In this document: piece by piece, positions 1 through 9,978 of the stretch
How positions within the stretch are numbered: the first letter of the stretch is position 1
Layout: every line of letters begins with the position of its first letter
Source: Gentiana macrophylla
Taxonomy: Eukaryota; Streptophyta; Magnoliopsida; Gentianales; Gentianaceae
Assembly: GCA_026214975.1 (NCBI GenBank)
Contig: CM047806.1
Span: 5,493,822-5,557,821, forward strand
Direction of reading: 5' to 3'
Length of the DNA: 64,000 nt
The notes under the pieces: model-generated
Seen by the model: the letters and a program-made list of their open reading frames with translations, nothing else
Told to the model about the DNA's origin: nothing
Databases searched by the model: none
Translations under genes and position numbers: made by a program

Positions 1-115
1 ATCACTTATCATTAAATAATAAATATAAACACGTGATTAAATATGAAATATATATAATTAACTCCGATTTAAGGTTATAATTGATGACATAAATGGGTAT
101 ATTTTAACTGTCATC

Positions 116-1303
116 ACCTTCTCACCTGTGGCTAAGCTCAACACAATCAGAATTCTACTATCTGTGGCAGTTAACCTAGATTGGCCTCTCATGCAGCTGG
201 ATGTAAAGAATGTGTTTCTTCATGGAGAATTGAAGGAAGAATTGTATATGGATCCTCCTCCAGGCTTTAGTGAAGAGTTTGACAACAAGGTATGCAGACT
301 CACCAAGTCCCTGTATGGACTCAAACAAAGTCCAAGGGCATGGTTTGACAGGTTCATGAATTCATGAAGATAGGGTTTGTACAGGGAAGATCAGACCATA
401 CCTTGTTTATAAAAAGGTCAGAAAAGGGCAGGTTGACTGCTCTGATTGTATATGTTGATGATATAATCCTAACAGGGAATGATGAGGTAGCTAGGTCTTC
501 CAAGGGTCTAGTACTAACTCAGAGGAATTACACCCTAGATTTGCTAAAAGAAACATGATTGGAAGGTGCTAGACCAGCAGGCACACCTATGGAGTGCAAT
601 CTAAAGTTGGGAAGTGCAAAAGGTAATCCAGTGGACATGGGAAGCTACCAAAGATTAGTTGGGAAGCTGATATACCTAGCACATACAAGACCAGATATAT
701 CCTATGCAGTGAGTACCTTGAGTCAATTTATGCACTCACCAAATGAAGCCCACATGGAGGCAGCAAGAGGGTTGTTGAGGTATCTAAAGACTACACCAGG
801 GAAAGGCTTATACTTCAAGAAAAGTGACAGCAGGGGTGTTGCTGTATACACTAATGCAGATTGGGGAACTTGCACCAAGGAGAGGAGATCCATAACAAGC
901 TATTGCACCTATGTATGGGAAAACTAGTCACTTGGAGGAGCAAGAAGCAAACTGTTGTAGCAAGAAGCACTGCTGAAGCATAATTTAGGGCCATGGCATT
1001 AGGGATGTGTGAAGGACTGTGGATCAAACAGGTAATGGAGGATATTTTGGAACAGAAATATCTGGTTCTATGAAACTATATTGTGACAACAAGTCAGCAA
1101 TTGACATTGCAAATGACCTTGTACAACATGATAGGACCAAGCATGTGGAGATAGACATACACTTTATTAAGGAGAAACTGGATAATGGACTGTTCTGTGT
1201 GCCCTTTCTACCATCCACACAGCAAATTGCAGATGGCTTAACTAAAGCCCTGGGAAAGAAACAGTTTGAGTACTTTGTGGGCAAGTTGGGTCGTGGAACT
1301 TAA
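116..1303 (+). pseudogene. Ty1/copia pol fragment (reverse transcriptase + RNase H), decayed
   Basis: Remnant of the 3' half of a copia polyprotein. Reverse transcriptase begins abruptly at about 116 in its middle part; recognisable blocks are QLDVKNVFLHG, SLYGLKQSPRAWFDRF and the catalytic YVDD near 450. About 40 codons are missing after ILTGND (near 485), and the frame shifts near 366, 550 and 925. RNase H follows: TNADWGTC near 850, LYCDNKSAIDIAND near 1075, then the usual tail ending IADGLTKAL near 1250. TAA at 981-983 interrupts the RNase H AEAEFRAM block. No LTR, integrase or gag flanks it, so it is a truncated, non-functional relic. It resembles Copia-2 and Copia-3 below more than Copia-5. 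The bases just after the stop (about 1290-1318) recur at 5481-5516, next to the Copia-2 insertion. Confidence 0.9.
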
Positions 1304-1734
1304 TCCTCCTGATTGTGGACGAGTAAGGTTTGTCTACAATTTACTCCTATTACAACAGTATGCCACGGATGAAGACAGTCCACTTTCAAGGAAATTAGAC
1401 ATCTGGTCAATATTAAATCTAATGGAAGGTTGCGCTCAATAATAAGTCTATAGGAGATAGGCAGGAAGCTGTGCTCTTGCATTTGTACCAACCCTATCAA
1501 AATGCATCTGGGAAAGCCTATAACAAAATAGACCAAGGAGCTTCTGCAAACTTATACTATCCCAAATATTTACACTAAGCATGTGAAACGGGAAAGCCTG
1601 GTGTTTCTTTCTTTTTTTGATATAGACTGGCTACATCACTACATTAGACAATGATACTATAGAACATCAAGTCTTACATAGAACAACAACAAGGCATATA
1701 ATACCATATCAGTGCTCCAGCTCATCTCCGGAAA

Positions 1735-1925
1735 CGTGGAGAGCAAAAGAAGCATTGGATTTTGTTCATTCAGATATTTGTGGTCCAATCAATCCATCTT
1801 TTAATGGAGGTAAACGATAAATACTTTTGCTGATGACTATTCAAGGAAAACGTAGGTATATATTTTAGAAGAGAAATCAGAGGCTTTGGCTATGTTTTAA
1901 AACTCTGGTTGAAAAAGAAAACAAC
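1735..1925 (+). pseudogene. copia integrase fragment (IR1 left arm)
   Basis: In one frame this reads as the start of a copia integrase core: a segment like DFVHSDICGPI, then a serine/asparagine-glycine-glycine stretch, then a decayed DDYSRKTW-like block, ending near a LVEKE-like block. A stop follows the NGGKR block near 1818, so it is not coding. The reverse complement lies at about 3775-3905, which shows that the integrase segment was duplicated together with the rest of IR1. Confidence 0.6.
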
Positions 1926-2005
1926 AGCAGCATCAAGTCTCTCAGAACACACCGTAGATCAAAGTTTCCAAAAACAAAATACACACAACTACTTGTAATC
2001 TTACC

Positions 2006-2290
2006 TCAGATATCCTCATTGACCTTATCGAGGTCATCTTGGACAGGTCCTTTGACCTCAGCTTCTAAGATTCCTCTGAAAATTAAATAAGTATATCAAA
2101 AAGCTAAATATTTGAAGATCTATTAATAATCTAACAAACCTCGCTTGTGCAAATCGAGCATCACTTTGTGGGCGAAAAATTTTCCGCAAACTTCGCAAAA
2201 TTTTGTGTCATGCTTGTGAGCATCTTCGTTATGTTTTTTCAATCCATTACGACAGAAACTCTTCCCTCAAGGCAACGAATGCATAAGCGC
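2006..2290 (-). pseudogene. small two-finger C2H2 zinc-finger gene fragment (IR1 left arm)
   Basis: On the minus strand an exon of about 150 bp (2140-2290) encodes a first finger with the spacing C-x2-C then KKHNEDAH, followed by a clear second finger, CEVCGKFFAHKVML then DLHKR. A short intron with GT at 2139 and AG near 2075 joins it to a second exon (2074-2006) that encodes an acidic 22-residue tail ending at TGA (VQDDLDKVNEDI). The predicted protein is under 100 residues and has no other domain. The second-finger reading is intact in this arm, but the 5' part is frameshifted relative to the ATG seen in the right arm. The gene points away from the IR1 centre. Similar finger spacing and flanking residues appear in the IR3 fragments. 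The fingers are recognised by pattern; the gene's identity is unknown. Confidence 0.55.
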
Positions 2291-2910
2291 ACCGTAAATG
2301 GTGGATGCGGCGGGTTGGGCTTCTCGGAGGGTGAGAATTGGGCAGTGCTGAGTAGAGTTGATTTTTGGATGAAAGAATTTTAGAGAGTATAAGCTGCGAA
2401 ATAGTTTTAATGAAATATGTTTATGTTAGTATAACCGTTTTATTCTCACATCATAATCGGTTGATTTTTGTGTTAAAAAACCACGACATTTAATTCAAAA
2501 AAATAAAAATAAAAAAATCACAACATTACTTTCGCCATTATGTATGAGTGAAATGCAATAGTTCATTAGCTTAACATTCTGTCAATGACGTTATCAGTTT
2601 TGTTATTTTTTTTGTGAAATAACGTCCACTCAGTAGCAATGACGTCCCATTTCTCAACAAAATTACTTCAAAAACCACAATTTTCTTCAAAAATAACTTC
2701 AAAATACTTAACACATAAACAAATTACATCAAAAACCACGATTTATCGTGAAATGGAACGTCATTGATACATTGTTAAGTTAATGAACAATTACATTTCC
2801 GTCATACATAATGCCGAAGGTAATGTCATGTTTTTTTTAATCAAATGTCGTGGTTTTTTAACACAAAAATCAGCTCTACTCAACACCACTCTCAGTTCTC
2901 ACTCTCCGAG

Positions 2911-3285
2911 ATGCCTCAAAAGACAGCAAGAAGCCCATCCTCTCCACCATTTACGGTGGGTTTATGCACTCGTTGCCCTGAAGGGAAGAGTCACTCGTAA
3001 TGGATTGAAGAAACATAACGAAGATGCTCATAAGCGTGACACAGAAATTTTACGAAGTTTACGGAAATGCCTTCGCCGACAAAGTGAAGCTAGATTTGCA
3101 CAAAAGAGGTTTGTCAACATTATCATTAGACTTCAAATAATTATGTTTTTAATATACTTACATATTTAATTTTTCAAAACAATCTTATAAGTTGAGGTTG
3201 AAGGAACCGTCCAAAATGACCTCGAACGGTCAATGATGAATGATGATGAGGAAGGGTCAATGATGAATGATGATGAGGAAGGATA
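2911..3285 (+). pseudogene. two-finger C2H2 zinc-finger gene fragment (IR1 right arm, mutated)
   Basis: Mirror copy of the left-arm gene. ATG at 2911 opens MPQKTARSP and reaches the first C-x2-C (LCTRC) near 2965; a small indel near 2990 then breaks the frame. The KKHNEDAH helix is still readable. The second finger has lost both cysteines (the CEVC block now reads ILRSL), so zinc binding is gone. Downstream, the acidic tail region contains an exact 27 bp tandem duplication (about 3229-3255 and 3256-3282). The copy therefore decayed after duplication, while the left copy kept its second finger. It reads outward, divergent from the left copy, with both 5' ends facing the IR1 centre. Confidence 0.5.
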
Positions 3286-3300
3286 TAGGAGGAAATTACA

Positions 3301-3580
3301 GGGAGCTTTGCCGATCTACCACTAATTTGGGAGCCTATTTGTGCGACTACCACTGTGTTGTCGATCTACCACTCCCATTTTCGCGTTTTAGGTGTTTTTG
3401 GAACCAAACTAAACCCTAATTGGGAAGGGGGAACCCAATAGGGGAAGGGTGTACCTTAAGATCGTGCACAAAGGTGGAACAAACGGGAGAAAATCACGAA
3501 TCAAAATCAGTTTTTTTTGCCTTGGGTGGTATTCTCACAAATACCACCCAGAAGCAGTGGTAAACTGCTAAAAATCCCGG
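3301..3580. mobile_element. MITE-like insertion present only in the IR1 right arm
   Basis: This block has no counterpart in the left arm. Its ends are imperfect inverted repeats: GGGAGCTTTGCCGATCTACC at the left and the complement of a GGGATTTTTAGCAGTTTACC-like sequence at the right. It also holds a short internal hairpin (GGTGGTATT...AATACCACC near 3525-3550). Superfamily not assigned; target-site duplication unclear. Confidence 0.4.
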
Positions 3581-4094
3581 GAAGAAAAAAAAAGAAAAAA
3601 AAAAAATTTACAAGTAGGTAGTTATGTGTTTTTTGTTTTGTCTTTTTGCATACTTTGATCTATGGTCTGTTCTGAGAGGCTTGATGCTCTTGTCTGCTGT
3701 TTTTTCAACCAGATTTTAAAATATAGTGAAAGTCTTTGTTTTTTCCTGTAAAAATAGACTACGTTTTCCTTGAATAGTCATCAGTAAAAGTGAATATGTA
3801 TCATTTTACCTCCATTAGAAGATGGATTGATTGGACCACAAATAGAATCAACTCCAATGCTTCTTTTGCTCTCCACGTTTCTGGAGCTGAGCTGGTGCAC
3901 TGATATGGTATTATATGCCTTGTTGTTCTAAGACTTGTAGTTCTATAGCTGTGTGAATATAACCTGATGTAGGATTTCATAAACGGTCTAAAACCAAAAG
4001 GTTACCATGCTGACCTAACATAAACAAAATAACGCGTTGCTTGTTAAAAGGAGGCCAGTAGTAAACTATGTCCAAATTGGTCCATAGTTGTGCA

Positions 4095-4337
4095 TTACAT
4101 TTTTTTGAACCATTCCCTCAAACAATATATCATTTCTGCATGTGCACCATCAATCATACAATCCCGTTGCACAAGCTTAGTGTAAATGTTTGGGGTGGTA
4201 TAAGTTTGCACAATCTCCTTGGTTTGTTTTGTTCCTAGATGCATTTTGATAGGGTACAAAGGTAAGAGCACGGCTTCCTGCCCATCTCCTATAGACTTAT
4301 TATTGAGCACTACATAGACAACATCACCGGTATTCAC
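4095..4337 (-). other. unrecognised 80-codon open frame at the outer end of IR1
   Basis: An open frame reading VVYVVLNNKSIGDGQEAV then PIKMHLGTKQTKEIV. A broken copy of the same sequence lies at about 1433-1600 in the left arm. I do not recognise a domain. The better state of this arm suggests the block was once coding, or belongs to a retroelement 3' region. It is listed because the duplicated copy differs by stops and indels. Confidence 0.25.
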
Positions 4338-4339
4338 AG

Positions 4340-5269
4340 TTACGAGTAAAGATGTGCTGCAGATGGTTTTTGGTGGATTTGAATGATTTAAATCTCGATT
4401 TTATATTATCTACTGCAAGTGCTCCTAGATAGGGAGTCCGTTGGACCGAGCCGTCAAATTAAGGTCAAGCATGTTGGATCGTTACGCGCACTAAATTACT
4501 CTAAAAAGGGGTTAATAGAGTAATTACCGGATTATGACTACTTTTTCGACTTAATATAAATTCGGAGTTTCAACCTAGTTTTTAGTTGATTAAAAATACG
4601 GAAGTCTATCTAATTAAAGGAAAAACTAAGTTACCCTAATAATCTAAGTGATCTAAGTTGCACCTAACAGGATTACAAACAAACTTGTTTTTATTCATGT
4701 TAAGTTGTTAACTAGCATGCAAGATATTGCCCAAGTGTTGTTGATTAGGTGAGAGAACACTTAGCAGATTTTATGTTGTTTAACAAGCATGCAATATCCT
4801 AAAGTGTTACAAAACAAAAACATCCCAAGCAAAACAATCAATCAAGAATGTTTTACTTGAATCAACCAAGTGTTGAATCCAAGCCAAAGCTTAGAAAGAA
4901 CACTTGAGGTCAAGATTCAAGTATAACACTACAGCTATACTATAAATCTTTACTACCACAAGTTTAGTACAAAGGTTTACCCCATCGGAGCCTACAGCTC
5001 AGATGGCAAAGATGAAGGTGCAGACTGCAGCACTCCAAGCCTAGTCCTTCAGCCCCCTTCCCAACACACGTTGAACCACCACCAAGCTAGGAACAACCCT
5101 TCCTTGACTTGATGAACTCTAAACAGTAATGCATAATAGAAACTTATTTGTTATTATTATTTTTAAATGCGAGAGAAAAGAAATGGAATAATGAAAGCAT
5201 GTGACAAAACGTAGAAAACTTCCTAAGAATATTTCTCAGACATTGGAAGATCCTCAATGGAGGACTGGA
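4340..5269. other. unassigned AT-rich interval
   Basis: No coding segment recognised. It includes two related stretches around GCATGCAAGATATT (near 4715) and GCATGCAATATCCT (near 4788) and several copies of AAGTGTT/AACACTT motifs. It could be degraded LTR sequence. Confidence 0.3.
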
Positions 5270-5420
5270 AATGAGAGCTCCAATGAGTAACAATACATGG
5301 GAAAATGCTTTTTGCCTAAGGGAACAAAGGGTGTTGGATCAAAAATGGATATTTTGTGTAGAATACAGATTGATGTTATAGTAGATAGACTCATGGCAAG
5401 ACTTGTTGGCAAAGTACTTA
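5270..5420 (+). pseudogene. very decayed copia reverse transcriptase N-terminal fragment
   Basis: One frame matches the pattern at the start of copia reverse transcriptase: NNTWE near 5290, an LP-x-G-like stretch, KWIF near 5345, then DLLAK-like residues near 5400 with stops between. This, together with the 5481-5516 match to the end of the copia fragment at 1290-1318, suggests that Copia-2 landed in an older copia relic. Confidence 0.45.
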
Positions 5421-5516
5421 TATGAGATTTGTGCTCCCTCGTGATTCATCAAAATCTGCAACCAACGAACCTACTAGTCATGGAACTTAATCCTCGTTGA
5501 TCTCCTGATTGTGGAC

Positions 5517-5833
5517 TGTAGAAATTATATCAATTTATTATATCATCATAATGTAACAACATATTAATGGAATATCTTATTCACTTAACATGTTTAGTTG
5601 TCATCTCATTTAATATTCTAGCCGTTAAATCCTTTATGCTTTATACGGCTGGACTAGTTGGCAGACACAGCATTTAATGCTGTTGTCTGCCATTTCACAG
5701 CTGCAGTAGTTATTACATATCCAAATTCCAAGACTCCCCAAGCATACTTGTATCCTATTTAAATCTCATCTTCAACTCAGAATAATATAGAAGAGTTATT
5801 TTCTCCTTTTTCCGCTGTGTCTCAAACTCTTCA
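5517..5833 (+). repeat. Copia-2 5' LTR
   Basis: 317 bp, TG...CA ends. It contains a CTATTTAAAT TATA-like stretch near 5755. It matches 12016-12312 along its whole length. Confidence 0.95.
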
Positions 5834-5846
5834 TGGTATCGGAGCC
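5834..5846 (+). promoter_or_regulatory. Copia-2 primer-binding site (initiator tRNA-Met)
   Basis: TGGTATCGGAGCC directly follows the LTR. It matches the usual copia primer-binding sequence TGGTATCAGAGC with one change. Confidence 0.9.
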
Positions 5847-5883
5847 TTACTCTTTCAACTTCTAATCCGTTGCAAATTCAAAA

Positions 5884-8040
5884 ATGTCTTCTCTCTCGGA
5901 TGTTTCTTCAGTCGAGCCACATAACACTCAAAGTTCTGGACTGACTGAGCAAATATCTACTACTTTTACTAACCACAAACTTGATGGCAACAATTATCTC
6001 TTATGGTCAAGATCCATAAAAATGTTCATCTCTGGCCAAAGCAAGATGGGTGTTTAGGGTATATTTTACTATATTTTCGAGTTTAATCCCTAAACAATTT
6101 ACCTTATTTTTAAGGGAAATAAATGAGAAAAGCGTGTTTTAACCGTTAAATTCCTATAATGGTTATTGAGGGGTTATAATTTAATTATGAGGAAATATTG
6201 AGTTTAAATGTTATTTTGTTACACATTTTATTATTACTATTATTCAATGACTTGGTGTAACAACAATTTTTGCAGAAAATTAAAAGATATGCATGGGGAT
6301 ATTATTAATGGAGAAGATTAATCTCATTCAATCAAGTGATTTCAAAATAAAGAAGAAAATCGGAGCATTGAAGAGAGGATAAATCAGATCAGATCGAAAG
6401 AGTGAAGTAGGGAACACGGTATACGAAGCAACAGTGTGAAAACGCGTAAATAGGTAGGCTCGGTCGACCGAGCCATGCTATTCGGTTGACCGAGTGTCTT
6501 ATGTCGGTCTACCGAGGCTGAAAATCGACGCGTTTTTCTAGATCCTTCCTTATGTCGGCGAAACTCCTATATAAGCAGCACCATTCGAGCAGAAAAGAAT
6601 ACACAGAAAAATACGCACATCACATTCAAAGCAGCCGCATATTCCAGAGCAAACAAGGAGATGAATTCTTCCATCCCAACAATCATGATCACCAGCATGA
6701 TTGTTGGCTAAGCATATCGCGGTGGGACAACGGAGGAAACCAATCAACAACCACACCAACTAGAGGATTTTTAGCTATATCTTAGTGAGTTAAATTTATG
6801 ATTTTTCATCAATTGGATATTGTTATATTGTTTATGTTTTATTTGAATCGAGAGATCGATGAAACTATCTTTTTGATTGAATTTATGTGAGAGTATTGAT
6901 TCAAGCTTTGATCTTTTCAATTGATGCAATTAATTGTGATTCAAGAGATTGTTCATGATTAGTTGAGTAGAGTATTGGAGACAATCTCATGATCTTGTTA
7001 TGCATGTTAGTTTAGTTTTGCTTGGGAAAGAAAACGAAACCCTAGAAATTGATTAAAGAGATTTAATCGAATTCGTGATTTGATCATTACTAAAAACCGT
7101 ATTTTTAGCTCACAATCTAGTTGGGGTTGGTTGGTTGGTTGGTGGATTCTCGTTGCCTTGCCGTTATTTTAAATCTTTGATAAATCAAATTCGTTCGTAT
7201 CAATTGTGATTGCTACGTTTAGTTATTTTAAAAACCCTAGTTGTTACCTGCTGTTTTTTCTGCATATTTCTGTTTTTAGATCGTAATCGGACGCCCGTCC
7301 ACCTTAAGTGAATGGCCGTCCAGCATCGAATTCTTCTATTTCCTGTTATTTTAGTCACTTTTCATTGTTTTTAGATTACAAGTAGCATAAACCTTAGTTT
7401 TAGGTAATAATTTGTGACATAGTCGATACAATAACTGTACTTAATCCGATAGACGTTCGATTCCCTTAGGACGACCCGGTAACACCTTTACTACGAGCCT
7501 TGCACTTGGGGTGTTCCGGTAATTATAAATTTAAAACGAGTTTTTACCGAACAATGGGATACCTTACTGTATCCAAGGTTGCACCAGATGCTGAGGATGA
7601 AAAGTTTGAAGCATGGGATACTGAAAATAATCAAGTCATGACCATTCTCACCAGGTCCATGACCAAAGAAATCAGTGAGAATTTCATGTTCTATGATACT
7701 GCCAAAGAAATATAGGATTATGCTCGAGAACTCTACTCTAAAAAGGATAATACCTCTAAAATTTATGAAACAGAAGCTCAAATCCAAGGGTATAGGCAAT
7801 GAGACCTATCTGTCACCCAGTTCTTCAACCAACTTACTAGGGATTGGCAACAACTTGACATGTTTAAAGAACTTGCCTGGAAAAGTGTGGATAATGCAAC
7901 TCTCTATAAATCTGTCATTGAACAGAGCACATCTTCAAGTTTCTTATGAGCCTAAATCCCTCATTGGATGATGTTAGGGGCAGAATCTTATCTACAAAGC
8001 CCTTACCTTCTCTTAAAACTGTTTTCTCTAAAATCAAACA
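5884..8040 (+). pseudogene. Copia-2 gag, N-terminal and central part, split by a solo LTR
   Basis: ATG at 5884 opens MSSLSDVSS and runs to LLWSRSIKMF and SKMG at 6050. The frame then stops because of the LTR insertion and resumes at 7559 with YLTVSKVAP and ILTRSMTKEI. TAG near 7712 and frameshifts near 7730 and 7800 follow. Later blocks (LTRDWQQLD near 7845 and SLDDVRGRILS near 7960) match the usual copia gag pattern. Gag would form the cytoplasmic virus-like particle. It is broken by the nested LTR, point stops and a foreign block at 8045-8285. Confidence 0.85.
6051..7553 (+). mobile_element. solo LTR (1.5 kb) nested in Copia-2 gag
   Basis: Starts TGTTTAGGGT, ends CCGAACA, and is bounded by the 5 bp duplication ATGGG (6046-6050 and 7554-7558); gag reads through if it is removed. 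No pol sequence lies inside. A TATA-like CTATATAAGC near 6569 supports plus orientation. It contains degenerate repeats GGTCGACCGAG, GGTTGACCGAG and GGTCTACCGAG (about 6460-6520) and a GGACGCCCGTCC palindrome near 7289. Its end resembles that of the solo LTR at 57917-59380 (CACTTGGGGT...TTATAAATTTA), so both probably belong to one large-LTR family, perhaps Ty3/gypsy; the superfamily is inference. Confidence 0.85.
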
Positions 8041-8044
8041 AGAT

Positions 8045-8285
8045 CTTGTAGGATTCCCAGGAAATCGAAGAATTTCTTCCGGAAGCAGATGATTTCACGT
8101 TCAGTGAATAGCCGGGACATTGAGGAATAGCCAGAAAGGCTTTTCGGGAATCGGTCTGATTCTATCCCTGTTCCTTCCGTTTGAAGAAACTATAGGTGGT
8201 AGGTGGTGACACAGAACGACCAATCCTGAAAGACCACTCTTTCGCCATCATATGAACCTATAGCAAAGGCATCTTTGGAAGCAGA
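8045..8285. other. foreign, GC-richer block inside Copia-2 gag
   Basis: The gag reading is recognisable up to KTVFSKIK (about 8036) and again from RRKLMLKD (about 8288). The roughly 240 bp between do not fit a copia gag and differ in composition from their surroundings. The style (CCGGGACATTGAGG, GTTCCTTCCG) recalls plant organelle DNA, but I cannot identify it. It is either filler DNA from a repair event or an unrecognised small insertion. Confidence 0.4.
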
Positions 8286-8287
8286 AG

Positions 8288-9273
8288 GAAGTTAATGCTC
8301 AAGGATAGACCCACCTCTGAGGCTGTGGTTGAAGGTTCTGCATGCACTCATATCATAAGGGAAAACTATGGAGCATACTGAGAACTCCTTCAAAAATTCT
8401 TCCAGCAAAATCAAGAAAGACAAACTATGGTGTGATCACTGCAGAAGAACTAATCACACAAAGGAAAACTGCTGGAAGATCCATGGCAAACCTGAGAATT
8501 GGAAGTCATCCAGACAGAATCCCAAAGAAAACTATGGCAGGATGGTGTCAGAAGAGAAAAAGGAGGGCCCTACATTTAGTAAGGATCAACTTGAGGCTCT
8601 CAAGACTTTCATCATTCATCAAGTATCTGAATCAACTGTGAGTGAATCTGCCACACATTCCAAAACAGGTATTTCTGTCTCTGCTCACAATGTTATTGAA
8701 ACCCAAAATTCCTGGATTATAGATTCAGGAGCTTCTTCTCATATGACTGGAAATAAAAACTTACTTAGTAACTTTAAACCCAGCAATTGTATTCAAAAAG
8801 TTAAGGTTGTTGATGGGTCAGTTTCACATGCTCAAGGAACTGGAGATGTTACCATCTCCAGTAACTTCAAGCTTAAAAATGTGCTTTATGTCCCTAAACT
8901 TGATTGTAATCTTATCTCTGTAAGTAAACTAACCAATGATATGAATTGGGTTGTGGTGTTTTCTTCTAATAAATGCAATTTTCAGGATCATTCCTCTCAG
9001 AGGACAACTGGCAGTGCTAAAGCATGTTCTGGTCTGTTTATCCTGAATGAGAATGAAGAACCTTGGAAAATCAAGTTACATTTTGCCTCTAATGTTAGTA
9101 ACTGCAAGATGAATGATGAAATGGTGTGGCACTATAGGTTAGGCCACCTTAGTTTTGCTTACTTAGAAACTTTGTTTCCTGAGAAATTCAAGGACTGTAA
9201 TGTTAAACATGTAACCCTTGAAGGGCCCCAGACATCACTATGGATTAGAGAAAAAGGATTAGATTGCAAGTAA
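8288..9273 (+). pseudogene. Copia-2 gag zinc knuckle, protease and GAG-pre-integrase region
   Basis: The frame that is open from 8368 to 9273 carries a CCHC knuckle CDHCRRTNHTKENC (near 8430-8470), then the aspartic protease active site WIIDSGASSHMTG (near 8715-8750), the VLYVPKLDCNLIS block (near 8880), and the GAG-pre-integrase motif VWHYRLGHLSF (near 9125). The knuckle binds element RNA, the protease matures the polyprotein, and the last block leads into integrase. This is the best preserved part of the element. The frame is lost at about 9230, where the integrase zinc-binding cysteines should follow. Confidence 0.85.
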
Positions 9274-9978
9274 GGTAGTTTAGCATACACAGATTTGGTG
9301 ATTTTAGCAAACTGACATATCTCACACTTCATGTAACCGATAGTAGATGGTTTGTAACGTTTATTGATGACCGCTCTAGAGTAACATGGCTGTTTTTAAT
9401 GAAAGATATGTCAGAAGTATGGAACTATATTTCAAACTTTTTATAACATGATCTCCACTCAGTTTAACACAAAAATATAAGTGCTGAAAACTAATTATGC
9501 TAAAGAGTATTTTGAAACAAACTTATGTACATTCCTGAAAGATAAAGGCATAATCCATATCAGCAGTTGTGTTGAAACACCTCAGTAAAATGGAATTGCT
9601 GAAAGGAAGAACAGACATCTGCTTGAAATGGCTAGGTCCTTAATGTTCTCTATGAATGTACCTAAGTACTTATGGGGAGAAGCCATCCTCACTGCTACCT
9701 ACTTGATCAACAGATTGCCTAGCAGGGTCTTGGACTTTAAAACACCTCTGAAAACTCTTATGACTATTCATCCATGCACACACATCACCACCGATCTCCC
9801 TTTTAAGATATTTGGTTGTACTATTTTTGTCTATATTCATGCTCATCATCGGAGTAAACTGGATCCAAAAGCACAGAAATGTATCTTTCTGGGATATTCA
9901 TCCAATCAAAAAGGGCACAAGTGTTACTCACCTGTCACAAAAAGATTTTACAACTCTATGGATGTTAATTTTTTTTGA
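9274..9978 (+). pseudogene. Copia-2 integrase core, degraded
   Basis: The catalytic-core start FIDDRSRVTW lies near 9360, followed by frameshifts and a KTNYAKEYFE-like second block near 9485. The third catalytic glutamate is in GIAERKNRH near 9597, just after a stop (TAA near 9586) in the PQQNG motif. An open stretch from 9628 to 9978 holds YLWGEAILTATYLINRLPSR and the C-terminal block with KCIFLGYSSNQKGHKC. The zinc-binding HHCC region is largely deleted between 9230 and 9300. Inactive. Confidence 0.85.

Larger units (their letters stand above)
1433..4325. repeat. IR1: long imperfect inverted repeat with C2H2 zinc-finger fragments in both arms
   Basis: The left arm (about 1433-2655) and right arm (about 2755-4325) are imperfect reverse complements around a centre near 2700. 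Matching landmarks: the CAATAATAAGTCTATAGGAG block (about 1437 and its complement near 4300), a copia integrase segment (1735-1925 and 3775-3905), a C2H2 gene fragment (2006-2290 and 2911-3285), and an AT-rich inner part with ACCACGACATTT near 2480 and its complement near 2850. The right arm is longer because of a MITE-like insertion at about 3301-3580. The arms combine transposon and gene sequence, so this looks like an inverted duplication of a mosaic segment and not a simple terminal-inverted-repeat transposon. Arm ends are approximate; no target-site duplication was found. Confidence 0.8.

Noticed and set aside
6552..6785. 77-codon open frame after a TATA-like sequence
   Set aside because: It is in the non-coding leader part of a solo LTR and shows no recognised domain.
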